64,000 nucleotides of DNA, from NCBI RefSeq assembly GCF_000961885.1, contig NZ_JZKH01000025.1, positions 1 to 64,000 on the forward strand, given 5' to 3'. The stretch comes from Streptomyces rubellomurinus. GTDB lineage: Bacteria > Actinomycetota > Actinomycetes > Streptomycetales > Streptomycetaceae. The position numbers and the translations under genes are program-made. Positions 7,462 to 15,936 of this stretch are shown one piece after another; positions within the stretch are counted from its first letter, which is position 1; each line of letters opens with the position of its first letter. The notes under the pieces were generated by a model. That model saw only the letters and a list, made by a program, of their open reading frames with translations. It searched no databases and was not told the origin of the DNA.

Positions 7462-8886
7462 GTGCACGCACCTCGCGCCACGCTCGGATCCCTGATCACC
7501 GGCCTGTGCGCCGGGGCCACCGCGCTCGCCCTCACGGTCGGGCCCGCGCAGTCCGCCCCGGTCGTCGGTACCGGTACCGCCGCCACGCCCGCCGTCCAGC
7601 CGGCGGCCCCGCAGAGCGGGAAGGCGGCCGGCCTGACCGCCTCCTACACCGTCGGCACGCCCGCGAACATCTCGTCCTCCTGCGCCGGGCAGAACGCCGA
7701 GACCATCCAGGCCGTCGACCCGGCGGCCAACGCCGTCTACGACGTGTGGATCGGCTGCAAGGGCATCGGCTTCGCGGGCTCGCTGAACGGCGGCGCCACC
7801 TTCGGCACGCCCCTCACGCTGCCGGGCAGCACCGGCCAGAACGGCGCCCGGACGTGGGACCCGGCGATCACCGTCGCGCCGAACGGCACGATCTACGCGG
7901 CCTTCATGGTCACCCGCGCCGGCGAGACCTTCCCGGTCGTCGACGCCAGCACCGACCACGGCGCCTCGTTCAAGACGGTCGGCTCGATCACCCCGCCGGA
8001 CGCGAACAACTGGGGCGACCGCGTCTTCATCGCCGCAGGCCCGGACGGCGCGCTCTACCTGACCTGGGACTACGGCCCGAGCGCGGCGGCGGTGACGACG
8101 GTGTGCCCGCCGAGCGGCAGCTGCGCGTTCGCCACCGGCGACCTCAACGCCGTGTTCCAGAAGTCCACCGACGGCGGCCGGACGTGGAGCGCGATGTCGC
8201 ACATCAGCCCCGGCTACCCGAACAGCGGGGCCGACAGCGCGCCGATCATCGTCGAGCCGGACGGCTCGCTCGACGTGGTCTACCAGGGCTACACCGTCAC
8301 CGACATCCCGACCGACAAGCTGACCGTCGCCCACACCTACGCGACCCGCTCGACCGACGGCGGCGCGACCTGGACCGCGCCGGTGCGGGTCGGCCCCGAC
8401 GCCGGGACGATGAACGCCACCGAGTGGTGGATCGACGGCGCCGAGGCGCTCGGCCCGGACGGCACCCTGTACACGACCTGGGACACCCAGGGCGCCAACA
8501 CCGACACCGGCTGGCTCTCCTACTCGCGGGACCACGGCGCGACCTGGTCCGCGCCGGTGCAGGTGCCCACCGACACGCTGAACGTCCCGCACGTCATGCA
8601 GGTCGTGGCCGGCCCGCCCGGGATCGCGTACGTGGGCTGGCTCGCGAGCAGCGACCCGCGCGGCTACGCGCAGTACCTGCGGACCTTCTCGACCACCCAG
8701 GGCTGGCTGTCCGCCCCCGTCCAGGTCTCCCGGGGCTTCGGCGCCACCTCGGTGTGGCCCGGCGACACCTTCGGCTTCTCCGCGCTCACACCGACCAGGC
8801 TGGTGCTCGCCTGGGGCAGCGCCGTCGCCCCCACGGCCACCAAGGACGACATCTGGGCCGCGACGGTCGGAGTGACCCTCTCGTAG
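7462..8886 (+). CDS. Secreted sialidase-fold (Asp-box/BNR) beta-propeller protein
   Basis: 474 residues with an N-terminal signal peptide (ITGLCAGATALALTVGPAQSAP). The mature protein contains at least five Asp-box motifs of the form S-x-D-x-G-x-T-W, for example STDGGRTWSA, STDGGATWTA and SRDHGATWSA, which cap blades of six-bladed sialidase-like propellers. I could not assign a complete sialidase arginine triad, so enzymatic activity is uncertain and a glycan-binding role is possible. The GTG at 7462 is chosen: GAGGAG sits 7 nt upstream and the signal peptide begins directly. Confidence 0.85.
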   Translation: MHAPRATLGSLITGLCAGATALALTVGPAQSAPVVGTGTAATPAVQPAAPQSGKAAGLTASYTVGTPANISSSCAGQNAETIQAVDPAANAVYDVWIGCKGIGFAGSLNGGATFGTPLTLPGSTGQNGARTWDPAITVAPNGTIYAAFMVTRAGETFPVVDASTDHGASFKTVGSITPPDANNWGDRVFIAAGPDGALYLTWDYGPSAAAVTTVCPPSGSCAFATGDLNAVFQKSTDGGRTWSAMSHISPGYPNSGADSAPIIVEPDGSLDVVYQGYTVTDIPTDKLTVAHTYATRSTDGGATWTAPVRVGPDAGTMNATEWWIDGAEALGPDGTLYTTWDTQGANTDTGWLSYSRDHGATWSAPVQVPTDTLNVPHVMQVVAGPPGIAYVGWLASSDPRGYAQYLRTFSTTQGWLSAPVQVSRGFGATSVWPGDTFGFSALTPTRLVLAWGSAVAPTATKDDIWAATVGVTLS

Positions 8887-8919
8887 GCTCGGTGCCCGGC
8901 CGCCCCCCGCCGCAGGGGC

Positions 8920-9012
8920 CCGGACTTCGACCTCCGCGCCTGGCACACGGGCGTGCTCGCCCAGGGCTCGCTCGGCCTGGACGACCTGGTCGACCGGCTG
9001 GCCGTCGCGTAG
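8920..9012 (+). pseudogene. C-terminal remnant of a DUF885-family gene
   Basis: One frame encodes PDFDLRAWHTGVLAQGSLGL, then DDLVDRLAVA and a TAG stop at 9010-9012. This closely resembles the extreme C-terminus of DUF885 proteins, which end in an FDLRxFHDxVLxxGxxPL-type motif. Upstream only ~5 in-frame codons remain plausible, and there is no start codon or RBS. The rest of the gene has been lost, apparently replaced by the Asp-box gene that ends 34 nt earlier. The family match is from memory of the motif. Confidence 0.5.
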
Positions 9013-9091
9013 TCCCCGCCGCGCAGTCCGTGTCGCGCAGTCCCCGCCGCGTACTGCCCGCCCCGAACTGCCCGCCGCACGGCGGACGGCG

Positions 9092-9128
9092 GACGGCGCC
9101 GCCGGTCACCGGGACCGGCGGCGCCGTC
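9092..9128. terminator. Bidirectional terminator between convergent genes
   Basis: Perfect 16-bp arms (GACGGCGCCGCCGGTC and its complement) with a 5-nt loop lie just before the end of the minus-strand G1 peptidase gene. The stem serves the convergent Asp-box and peptidase genes. The preceding 9013-9080 stretch holds degenerate CGCAGTCCCCGCC repeats and no gene. Confidence 0.75.
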
Positions 9129-9144
9129 GCGCACGGGGAGGGTG

Positions 9145-9903
9145 TCAGCTGTGCTGCCAGGTCACCGCGAAGTCGGTGCCGTTGGCGAGCGGCGAGGTGG
9201 TGGCCTTGGTGACGCCGCCCTTGGCCATGTCGATCACGGACGGGTTCGAGGCGCCGAGGCTCTGGCCGTTGGCGGTGGCCCCGGTGAAGGCGACGGTGCC
9301 GAAGTTCGCGAGCGGGAGGACGCCGAACAGGCCGGCCGGTGCCTCGGCGATCACCTCGGCCGAGGCCAGCTTGGCGCTCTTCAGCGACTTGTCGATCGTG
9401 CGCGTCCAGCCCTGGGTGGTGTCGGACAGCGTGAGCGTGAACTTCCCGGCGCCGTCCGTGGTGACGCTGCCGGTGAGGTGGTCGCCGGGCACGACGGTGT
9501 CCGGGAAGTTCGTCGGGTACTGCGGGTACATCTCGTACCAGGCGTAGTACACCGGCGAGCCGCTGGAGCAGTCCGCCGAGCTGCCGATCTGTTCGACGGT
9601 CCTACTGGTGTCCCCGTCGAGGCCCACCCAGAAGGCTGAATAGGCGTCGGTGTCGGTGCAGCTGACGGCCGGCTGGACCCAGTCGGCGCCGACGCTGGTG
9701 AACGGCCCGCCGGTGGCGGCGTAGCCGGACCAGTTGCTGCTGGTGCTGTTGCGCAGGCCGCCGCCGTGCTGGTGCCCGGCGATCGGCGCGCGGACGGCCC
9801 CGGCGAGGGCCTCGGGGGTGGCGGCGACGGCCGGGGTGCCGGTGCCGAGCAGGGCGAGGAGGGCGGTGGCGACGGAGAGGGTGTGCCGACGGAGTCGGGG
9901 CAT
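9145..9903 (-). CDS. G1-family glutamic endopeptidase (eqolisin), secreted
   Basis: 252 residues. An N-terminal signal peptide (LSVATALLALLGTGTPAVAA) precedes an eqolisin fold. NWSGYAATG opens the double beta-sandwich; FWVGLDGDTSRTVEQIG aligns with the segment holding the catalytic Gln of scytalidoglutamic peptidase; ASAEVIAEAP aligns with the segment holding the catalytic Glu; YYAWYEMYP is the conserved aromatic stretch. These enzymes cut proteins at acidic pH outside the cell. The start at 9903 has AAGGGAG upstream and the signal peptide directly after it. Transcribed divergently from the LCAT-like gene across a 226-bp gap. Confidence 0.88.
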   Translation of the reverse strand: MPRLRRHTLSVATALLALLGTGTPAVAATPEALAGAVRAPIAGHQHGGGLRNSTSSNWSGYAATGGPFTSVGADWVQPAVSCTDTDAYSAFWVGLDGDTSRTVEQIGSSADCSSGSPVYYAWYEMYPQYPTNFPDTVVPGDHLTGSVTTDGAGKFTLTLSDTTQGWTRTIDKSLKSAKLASAEVIAEAPAGLFGVLPLANFGTVAFTGATANGQSLGASNPSVIDMAKGGVTKATTSPLANGTDFAVTWQHS

Positions 9904-10117
9904 GGCTGTGGCTACTCCCTTGTGAGGGTGTGGAGTTGACCAGTCGTCACCCAAGGTAACCGGCCTGCTCCGGGCGCCCCGGCCGCCGGGTGGCGGGCGA
10001 ACCGCGTTTCCCCTGATCGGCCCAGCGCGCCGGGGCCGGGAGCGTTGAAGGCGTTCTGCCACCGTATCGGGACCGAGATGTGACACCTCGTCATGGTGCG
10101 TGCGGCGGCGCGTGTTC

Positions 10118-10123
10118 TACGCT
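10118..10123 (+). promoter_or_regulatory. Leaderless -10 element of the 15-kb operon
   Basis: TACGCT lies 6 nt before the ATG at 10130, the spacing typical of leaderless actinomycete transcripts. No good -35 is visible. This is the only promoter-like element I see ahead of the five-gene operon, since all later junctions are overlapping or under 20 nt. Confidence 0.45.
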
Positions 10124-10129
10124 GCCCGC

Positions 10130-11560
10130 ATGACGCAGCTTGGGCCGCTGGAGCGAACGGACCCCGCCGTACGGGTGAGTGCCGACGCGGTGGTGGTGAT
10201 CCCCGGGATCATGGGCAGTCGCCTGGTCGAGGCGGCGACCGGCCGGGTGCTGTGGGGGCTGGGCCGGGCGGCGCAGCTCGCGGCGCGCTGGCGGCACCGG
10301 GAGGGGCTGGCCGCCCTGGCCGTCACCCCGCAGGAGTGGGACGGCCGGGTCGGGCGGGTGGTGCCGGCCGGGCTGCTGGACACCGCCGAGTTCGCGCCGG
10401 TGCTGCGCGGCATCGAGCCGTACGGCCGGCTGGTGCGGCGGCTGCGGGAGGTGCTGGTGCACCCGGACGCGCTGCTGGAGTTCGGCTACGACTGGCGGCT
10501 GTCCGTCGAGCACAACGCCGAGCAGCTGGCGGCGGAGCTGCGCGCGCACCTGGCGGCCTGGCGGGCGCATCCGGCCCGGCCGCCGGGTGTCGAGCCCAGG
10601 GTGGTGCTGGTGGCGCACTCGATGGGCGGGCTGGTCGCCACCGCGATGTGCGCCCGGCACCCGGACCTGGCCGCCGAGGTGCGGGCCACCGTCACCCTCG
10701 GCACCCCGTTCCTGGGCGCGGTGAAGGCGGCGGCGCTGCTGAACAGCGGGCGCGGCACGCCGCTCGAGCACCGGAACCTGCTGGCGCTGGCCCGCACCCT
10801 GCCCGGGGTGCACGACCTGCTGCCCGCCTACCGGTGCGTGGTCACCGCCGACGAGGACGTCGTCGAGCTGGGCGCGGCCGAGGCGGCCGCCCTCGGCGCG
10901 GACCCGGAGCTGTTCGAGCGCACCCGGCGCACCCGGGCGCTGCTCGACCCGTCCGTGCTGCCGAACCACCGCGCGGTGGTCGGCGCCGGGCAGCCGACCG
11001 AGCAGGCGCTGCGCATCGAGGCCGGCGTGGTGCGCACCTACCACCACGGCCATCTCCGGCACCCCGACGACGAGTTGGTGCGCGACGCGATCGGCCGGCT
11101 GGTTCCGGTCGACCACACCGGCGACGGAACCGTGTTCCGCTACTCCGCCACCCCGCACGACGGTGTGGACGAGATCTGCCTCGGCCAGACGCACGGCGCG
11201 CTCGCGAAGAGCAGCACGGCCCTGGACGTCGTCTGCGGCGTGGTGACCCGGCTGCCCGCCCGGTCCGCGCTCGGCGGTGAGCTGCCGGAGGACACCGTCG
11301 GCCTGCGGCTGCCGGACCTGGTCACGGCCGGCGAGCCGTTCACCGTCGCGGTGGACGGCGTGCGGGACGCCGGGGCGGCGAGCTGCCTGGTCGAGGACGC
11401 CCACGTGGACGGCGCGCCCGTCGCCCGCCCGCTGCTGGCGCGCGGCGACCGGCCGGACGTCCTGGTCGCCTCGGTGGTGCTGGACGAGCCGGGCCTCTAC
11501 CGGGTGGCGGTGTCCGGCGGGGCGGACCCGGTGACCGAGCTGGTCCTCGTCCAGGAGTGA
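10130..11560 (+). CDS. LCAT-like alpha/beta hydrolase (lecithin:cholesterol acyltransferase fold)
   Basis: 476 residues, no signal peptide. VIPGIMGS (~23-30) is the oxyanion-side motif, YDWRLS (120-125) a hallmark of the LCAT/PDAT family, and AHSMGG (162-167) the nucleophile elbow with Ser164. A Ser-Asp-His acyl hydrolase or transferase acting on lipids is the expected chemistry. The last ~90 residues look like a beta-sandwich. It is the first gene of the operon: its stop is overlapped by the GTG of the caspase-STAND-WD40 gene (GTGA), implying coupled translation. In this context it may be a membrane-damaging effector, which is inference. A stand-alone lipase that happens to be cotranscribed is the alternative. 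Confidence 0.8.
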   Translation: MTQLGPLERTDPAVRVSADAVVVIPGIMGSRLVEAATGRVLWGLGRAAQLAARWRHREGLAALAVTPQEWDGRVGRVVPAGLLDTAEFAPVLRGIEPYGRLVRRLREVLVHPDALLEFGYDWRLSVEHNAEQLAAELRAHLAAWRAHPARPPGVEPRVVLVAHSMGGLVATAMCARHPDLAAEVRATVTLGTPFLGAVKAAALLNSGRGTPLEHRNLLALARTLPGVHDLLPAYRCVVTADEDVVELGAAEAAALGADPELFERTRRTRALLDPSVLPNHRAVVGAGQPTEQALRIEAGVVRTYHHGHLRHPDDELVRDAIGRLVPVDHTGDGTVFRYSATPHDGVDEICLGQTHGALAKSSTALDVVCGVVTRLPARSALGGELPEDTVGLRLPDLVTAGEPFTVAVDGVRDAGAASCLVEDAHVDGAPVARPLLARGDRPDVLVASVVLDEPGLYRVAVSGGADPVTELVLVQE

Positions 11561-14500
11561 GCAACGGCCCGGGATTGAACGGCAGTTCGGACGTGAACGG
11601 CAGCGCGGCGGCGGACGGCGGACGGTACGGGTTCCAGGTCGTCCCGGTCGCCTTCGACGAGTACCGGGAAGCGCGGCGTTACCCGCCGATCGGCGCGAGC
11701 GCCGAGGCCGAGGCGGTGGCCGGACTGCTGGGCCGGCTCGGCGGCGAACTCGTCGTCTGGGACCGGGCCGAGGGCCGCGACCTGGCGGCCACCGACGCCC
11801 GGCTGCGGGAGTGGCGGCACGGCGCCTTCGGGAACTCGTCCGTGCTGCTGTGGATCGGCCACGGGCGGTCCAACCAGGACGACGCCTGGCTGGTCGTGCC
11901 CGGCCGGGACGGCACGGACCGCGACACCGAGCTGAACCCGGCCACCCTCGCCGAGCACGTCGCCGGCCACGTCCGCGAGCGCGGCGCCGGGCCGGAGTGG
12001 ACGCTGGTGGTGGTCGAGGCGTGCGGCGCGGCGTGGTTCGTCGACCTGCTGGAGGCGGAACTGCGGCGCCGCCGGGCGGTGCGCGGGGTCGTCCTGGTCG
12101 CCACCGGCAAGGACCAGGGGCTCGGCTACCTCGCGGTCTTCCGGGAGGCGCTGAGCGACGTGCTCGACACCTTCACGGACAACGACAGCGAGATCTCGCT
12201 GCGCGACCTGGCGGGACGGCTGGAGGACCGGCTGGCCCGGGAGCAGCGCGGAACGGTGAGCAGCCACGGCCTCGCCGGAGTCCGCCGCCTCACCCGGGCC
12301 GCCCTGCTGCCCGAACCCGTCGCCGCGCCGCTCGACGTCTTCCGCCGGCTGCAGGCGCTGCTGGCCGCCCTGCCCGGCCACGAGCGCGCCCACTTCGCCC
12401 GCCGGGGGATGGGCACGGCGCTCGGCGAGCTGGCCTGGAACTTCGTCGGGCGGCGGGCCGAACGGCAGCGCATCGCCCGCTGGTTGAGCGAGCCCGACCG
12501 GTCGGGCAGCGGGCTGCTGGTGGTCACCGGCGCGCCCGGCGCGGGCAAGTCCGCCGTCCTCGGCAACGTGCTGCTGCACTCCTACCCGGAGATCCACGCG
12601 ATCCTCGCCACGGCGGGCTTCCCCGGCGGCGACTGGGCCCCCGAGCAGCCGCTGCCGCGCCTGGACCTCTCGCTGCCGCTCACCGGCGCCACCATGGACG
12701 ACGTCGCCACCGCCATCGCCCGCGCCGCCGGCCTGGACGCGCCGGGCGCCGCCCTGTCGGCCAGTGAGCGGGCGGGGGAGCTGACGACGGCGGTCGCCGG
12801 GCGCGGGCGGCCGCTGACGGTGATGGCGGACGGGCTCGACGAGGCGAGCGAACCGCCGGCGCTGGCGGCGCTGTTCCGGCAGCTGGCGAAGGTGCCGGGG
12901 GTGCGGATCGTGGTGGGCACCCGGCCCTCGTCGGGCGGCCACGGCGGGACGGACCTGCTGGACGCGCTGGGGGGCGAGGACGGCCCGGAGGCGAGCGGGA
13001 CGCTCCGGATCGAGCGGGACGAGGGCGCGCTGGAGGAGCTCCTGCGGAGCTCGCTGGAGCAGCTGCGTAGCGGGTACCCGGCGGTGGAGAAACCTGAGAA
13101 CTTCCGGATGGCCATCGATGTCGACGTCGACCTCCCCACCCTCAGCACGTTCGGCCTCGCGGCCGGTGAACCGACCCGGGAGCCTCGGCCCGACTCCTTC
13201 TCCTCATTCGAGTTCGACGAAGCGCTGGCCCGGGTGACGGCAGCGGTCGCGGGCGGGAGCCTGGAGTTCCTGCACGTCGGCCTCGTCGTCCACGAGATCC
13301 TGGCTGACCCCGGCCTGCTGTGGCGTTCACGCGCCGCCGAACTCGCCCACCTGCTGGACGATCGCGGGGAGGGCACCCGCCTCTTCGCCACCGCCGTCGA
13401 CCGGGTGAGCCGCGCCGTCCCCGGCGGCCGCCAGCTGCTGGAAGCCCTGGCGCTGGCCGAGGGGCGCGGCCTGCCGCAGGCGGACCGGGTGTGGGCCACG
13501 GCCGCGAACGCGCTCGGCACCCAGCGGGTCGATGACGCGGTGCTGCGCGAACTGCAGCGCGTGGCCGCGCCGTACGTGATGCTGGACGCCGAGGAGGGCC
13601 AGGCGGTGTACCGGCTCGCCCACCGGACCTTCCAGGAGTACTTCCTGGCCCAGCCCGACAGCCCCCGGCACCGACTCGCCCTCGCCACCGCCCTGTTGGA
13701 GCTCGCCGAGCAGCAGGAGGGCCCGCTCAACCCGTACCTCGCCCGGCACCTGTCCGGCCACCTCACCCGCTCGCGCGCCGACGCCTGGGACCTGCTCGCC
13801 GCCCGCCCCCACCTGCTCGACCGGCTCGACGTGCGCGCCGTCACCGCCGACGCGACGCGCGGCAACGACCTGACGGCACTCCCCGCCGAGGTGGTCGGCA
13901 CGGTGGTCACCGCGCACCTGGCCGGGCAGAGCGGCCCGGCCGACCGGCGCGGGCTGCGCCGCCTCGGCATGGCCCAGACCGCCGGCCCGGCGGCGCTCGC
14001 CGTACCGATCCCCGCGCAGCGCCCGTCCGTCCCGCGCGAGCAGCCGCTGTGGGAGCCGGTCTGGTCCGGCCTGCGCCGCCGGATGCCGCACCTCACCCTG
14101 GCCGGCCACACCGACCGGGTGCGCGCGGTGGCCGCCGTGCGCGGCGCGGACGGCGCCCGGCTGCTCGCCACCGGCGGGGACGACGGCACCGTCCGGATCT
14201 GGGACCCGGCCACCGGCCACGCCGTCCACCCCGCGCTGCGCGGCCTCGGCGACCGGATCCTGACCCTCACCGCGCTGGACGGTGGCCGGCAGCTCGCCGT
14301 CACCGCGGCCGACCGGGGGCGCGGACGGCTGTGCGTGCTGGAGACCCGGACCTGGCAGCACCACGACCTGCCCTGCGCCGAACCGTACGTCTCCGCGGCC
14401 GCGCTGCCCACGGCGCACGGCGGCACCCTGCTGGCCTTCGGCACCGTCCCCGGCCGGATCCACCTGGTCGACCCGGCGACCGGCGGGCAGCACGGCCGGC

Positions 14501-15936
14501 CGCTGACCGGGCACGTCGACCCGGTGACGGCCCTGGCCGCCCTCCTCGCACCGGACGGCGGCACTCGCCTGGTCAGCGCGGGCGAGGACGGCACCGCCCG
14601 GATCTGGGACGTGGGCAGCGGCCGTCAGGAGCACCCGCACCTCACCGCCGCCCTCGGCCCGCTGCGCGCACTCGCGGTGCTCCAGGGCCACGTGGCTGTC
14701 GGCGGGACGGGTGACCGGTTGGTGATATGGGAGCCGGAGGGCGGCGACCGCTGGCGGCTCCCGGTGGACTTCCCCCAGGGTGTCCGGTCGCTCGCGGCGC
14801 TCGGGCCCGGGTCGCTCGCGGTCGGCGCTTCGAACGGGACGGTCTCGCTGCTCGACATCTCCTTCGACCACCCGGACATCCCCGCCGACCGCCGTGACCC
14901 GGCCCGGGCCCAGGTGCTGACCGGCCACGTCCGCGCCGTCACCGCGCTGACGGCCTTCAGTACCGGCGACGGCGAGGACCGCCTGGTCAGCTGCGGGGAC
15001 GACCACATGGTGAAGGTGTGGGACCACACCTCCGACCGCTTCGTTCCGAGCGATGTCTCCTCCGCCCCGGCCGGCTCGCTCGCCGCGTTGCCCGCCCCGA
15101 ACGGGCCGCTGCTGCTCGGCGTCGCCGCGGGGAGACTGCTGGCCCGTCAGGCCCGGGACGGCCTCCCGGTCGATCCGCCGGTCACCCCCCGGGTCAGGCC
15201 GGACGGGCTGGCCGTGCTGGACCTCGGCGCGGACGGTCACCGGCTGATCGTGGCGCCCGTCCCGACCGGCGGCCACTGGGACATGGTCCTCGCGGTCGAC
15301 ACGGCGAGCGGCGCGTGGCGGGAGCTGTTTCCGGCCTGGGGACGCGACGGTCTTCGACGGCGCACCGCGGTGTCCGCCTGTGCGGGCGCCGAGGGCCTGC
15401 TGCTGTGCGGCTGGCAGTCAGGCCGGGTGAGGCTGTGGGACTACCGGCAGAACTTGTGGTCGTGGGACTTCCAGTCGCGAGGCCGCGGCAGGATCAGGGC
15501 CGTCACCGGCTTCGCCCGGCCCGGCGGCGACGGCGTGATCGCCGTCAGCGCGGCGGCGGACGGCCTCATCCGGTGCACCCCGTTCGACCCCGCCGCACCG
15601 GAGGACCTGCCCCCCGACCTCGCCGTCCTCGACGGCCACACCGGCTGGGTCGAGGCCCTGGCCGCCTACTTCGCGCCGGACGGCACCCCGCTGGTCGCCT
15701 CCGCCGGGGAGGACGGCACCGTGCGGATCTGGGACCCGCTGGCCGCCGTCCAGCGCCACGTCATCCGCCTCGGCGTGCCCTGCCGGTCCCTCTGCGTGGC
15801 CGGCGGCCTGCTCGCGGTCGGCACCGACGACGGCCTGCTGACCCTCCGGCTGGGCGGCGACCTCGCCCCGACCGACCACCCCCCGGCATCCCGCGACCCC
15901 AGGGAGGCGAACGCCGATGCACGCACACCCGGCTGA
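11557..15936 (+). CDS. Caspase-like peptidase - STAND NTPase - WD40 propeller protein
   Basis: 1459 residues, cytosolic, Apaf-1-like in layout. Residues ~25-240 form a caspase-like domain with WIGHG (His102) and VVVEACGAAW (Cys156), the expected catalytic pair. Residues ~310-700 are a STAND-type P-loop NTPase: TGAPGAGKS (Walker A, ~327-335) and LTVMADGLDEA (Walker B, ~421-431), followed by helical arms. From ~846 to the end are WD40 repeats; at least four are canonical, ending GGDDGTVRIWD, GEDGTARIWD, GDDHMVKVWD or GEDGTVRIWD. Known STAND proteins use the repeats to sense a trigger and NTP-driven assembly to fire the N-terminal effector. It overlaps the LCAT gene by 4 nt and the helicase gene by 20 nt. 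The trigger and protease target cannot be read from the sequence. Confidence 0.85.
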   Translation: MSNGPGLNGSSDVNGSAAADGGRYGFQVVPVAFDEYREARRYPPIGASAEAEAVAGLLGRLGGELVVWDRAEGRDLAATDARLREWRHGAFGNSSVLLWIGHGRSNQDDAWLVVPGRDGTDRDTELNPATLAEHVAGHVRERGAGPEWTLVVVEACGAAWFVDLLEAELRRRRAVRGVVLVATGKDQGLGYLAVFREALSDVLDTFTDNDSEISLRDLAGRLEDRLAREQRGTVSSHGLAGVRRLTRAALLPEPVAAPLDVFRRLQALLAALPGHERAHFARRGMGTALGELAWNFVGRRAERQRIARWLSEPDRSGSGLLVVTGAPGAGKSAVLGNVLLHSYPEIHAILATAGFPGGDWAPEQPLPRLDLSLPLTGATMDDVATAIARAAGLDAPGAALSASERAGELTTAVAGRGRPLTVMADGLDEASEPPALAALFRQLAKVPGVRIVVGTRPSSGGHGGTDLLDALGGEDGPEASGTLRIERDEGALEELLRSSLEQLRSGYPAVEKPENFRMAIDVDVDLPTLSTFGLAAGEPTREPRPDSFSSFEFDEALARVTAAVAGGSLEFLHVGLVVHEILADPGLLWRSRAAELAHLLDDRGEGTRLFATAVDRVSRAVPGGRQLLEALALAEGRGLPQADRVWATAANALGTQRVDDAVLRELQRVAAPYVMLDAEEGQAVYRLAHRTFQEYFLAQPDSPRHRLALATALLELAEQQEGPLNPYLARHLSGHLTRSRADAWDLLAARPHLLDRLDVRAVTADATRGNDLTALPAEVVGTVVTAHLAGQSGPADRRGLRRLGMAQTAGPAALAVPIPAQRPSVPREQPLWEPVWSGLRRRMPHLTLAGHTDRVRAVAAVRGADGARLLATGGDDGTVRIWDPATGHAVHPALRGLGDRILTLTALDGGRQLAVTAADRGRGRLCVLETRTWQHHDLPCAEPYVSAAALPTAHGGTLLAFGTVPGRIHLVDPATGGQHGRPLTGHVDPVTALAALLAPDGGTRLVSAGEDGTARIWDVGSGRQEHPHLTAALGPLRALAVLQGHVAVGGTGDRLVIWEPEGGDRWRLPVDFPQGVRSLAALGPGSLAVGASNGTVSLLDISFDHPDIPADRRDPARAQVLTGHVRAVTALTAFSTGDGEDRLVSCGDDHMVKVWDHTSDRFVPSDVSSAPAGSLAALPAPNGPLLLGVAAGRLLARQARDGLPVDPPVTPRVRPDGLAVLDLGADGHRLIVAPVPTGGHWDMVLAVDTASGAWRELFPAWGRDGLRRRTAVSACAGAEGLLLCGWQSGRVRLWDYRQNLWSWDFQSRGRGRIRAVTGFARPGGDGVIAVSAAADGLIRCTPFDPAAPEDLPPDLAVLDGHTGWVEALAAYFAPDGTPLVASAGEDGTVRIWDPLAAVQRHVIRLGVPCRSLCVAGGLLAVGTDDGLLTLRLGGDLAPTDHPPASRDPREANADARTPG

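Noticed and set aside
12400..12760. Possible gene boundary inside the caspase-STAND-WD40 gene
   Set aside because: Local codon preference shifts slightly, but the frame is open throughout and the caspase, NTPase and WD40 parts form a known domain order in one chain.
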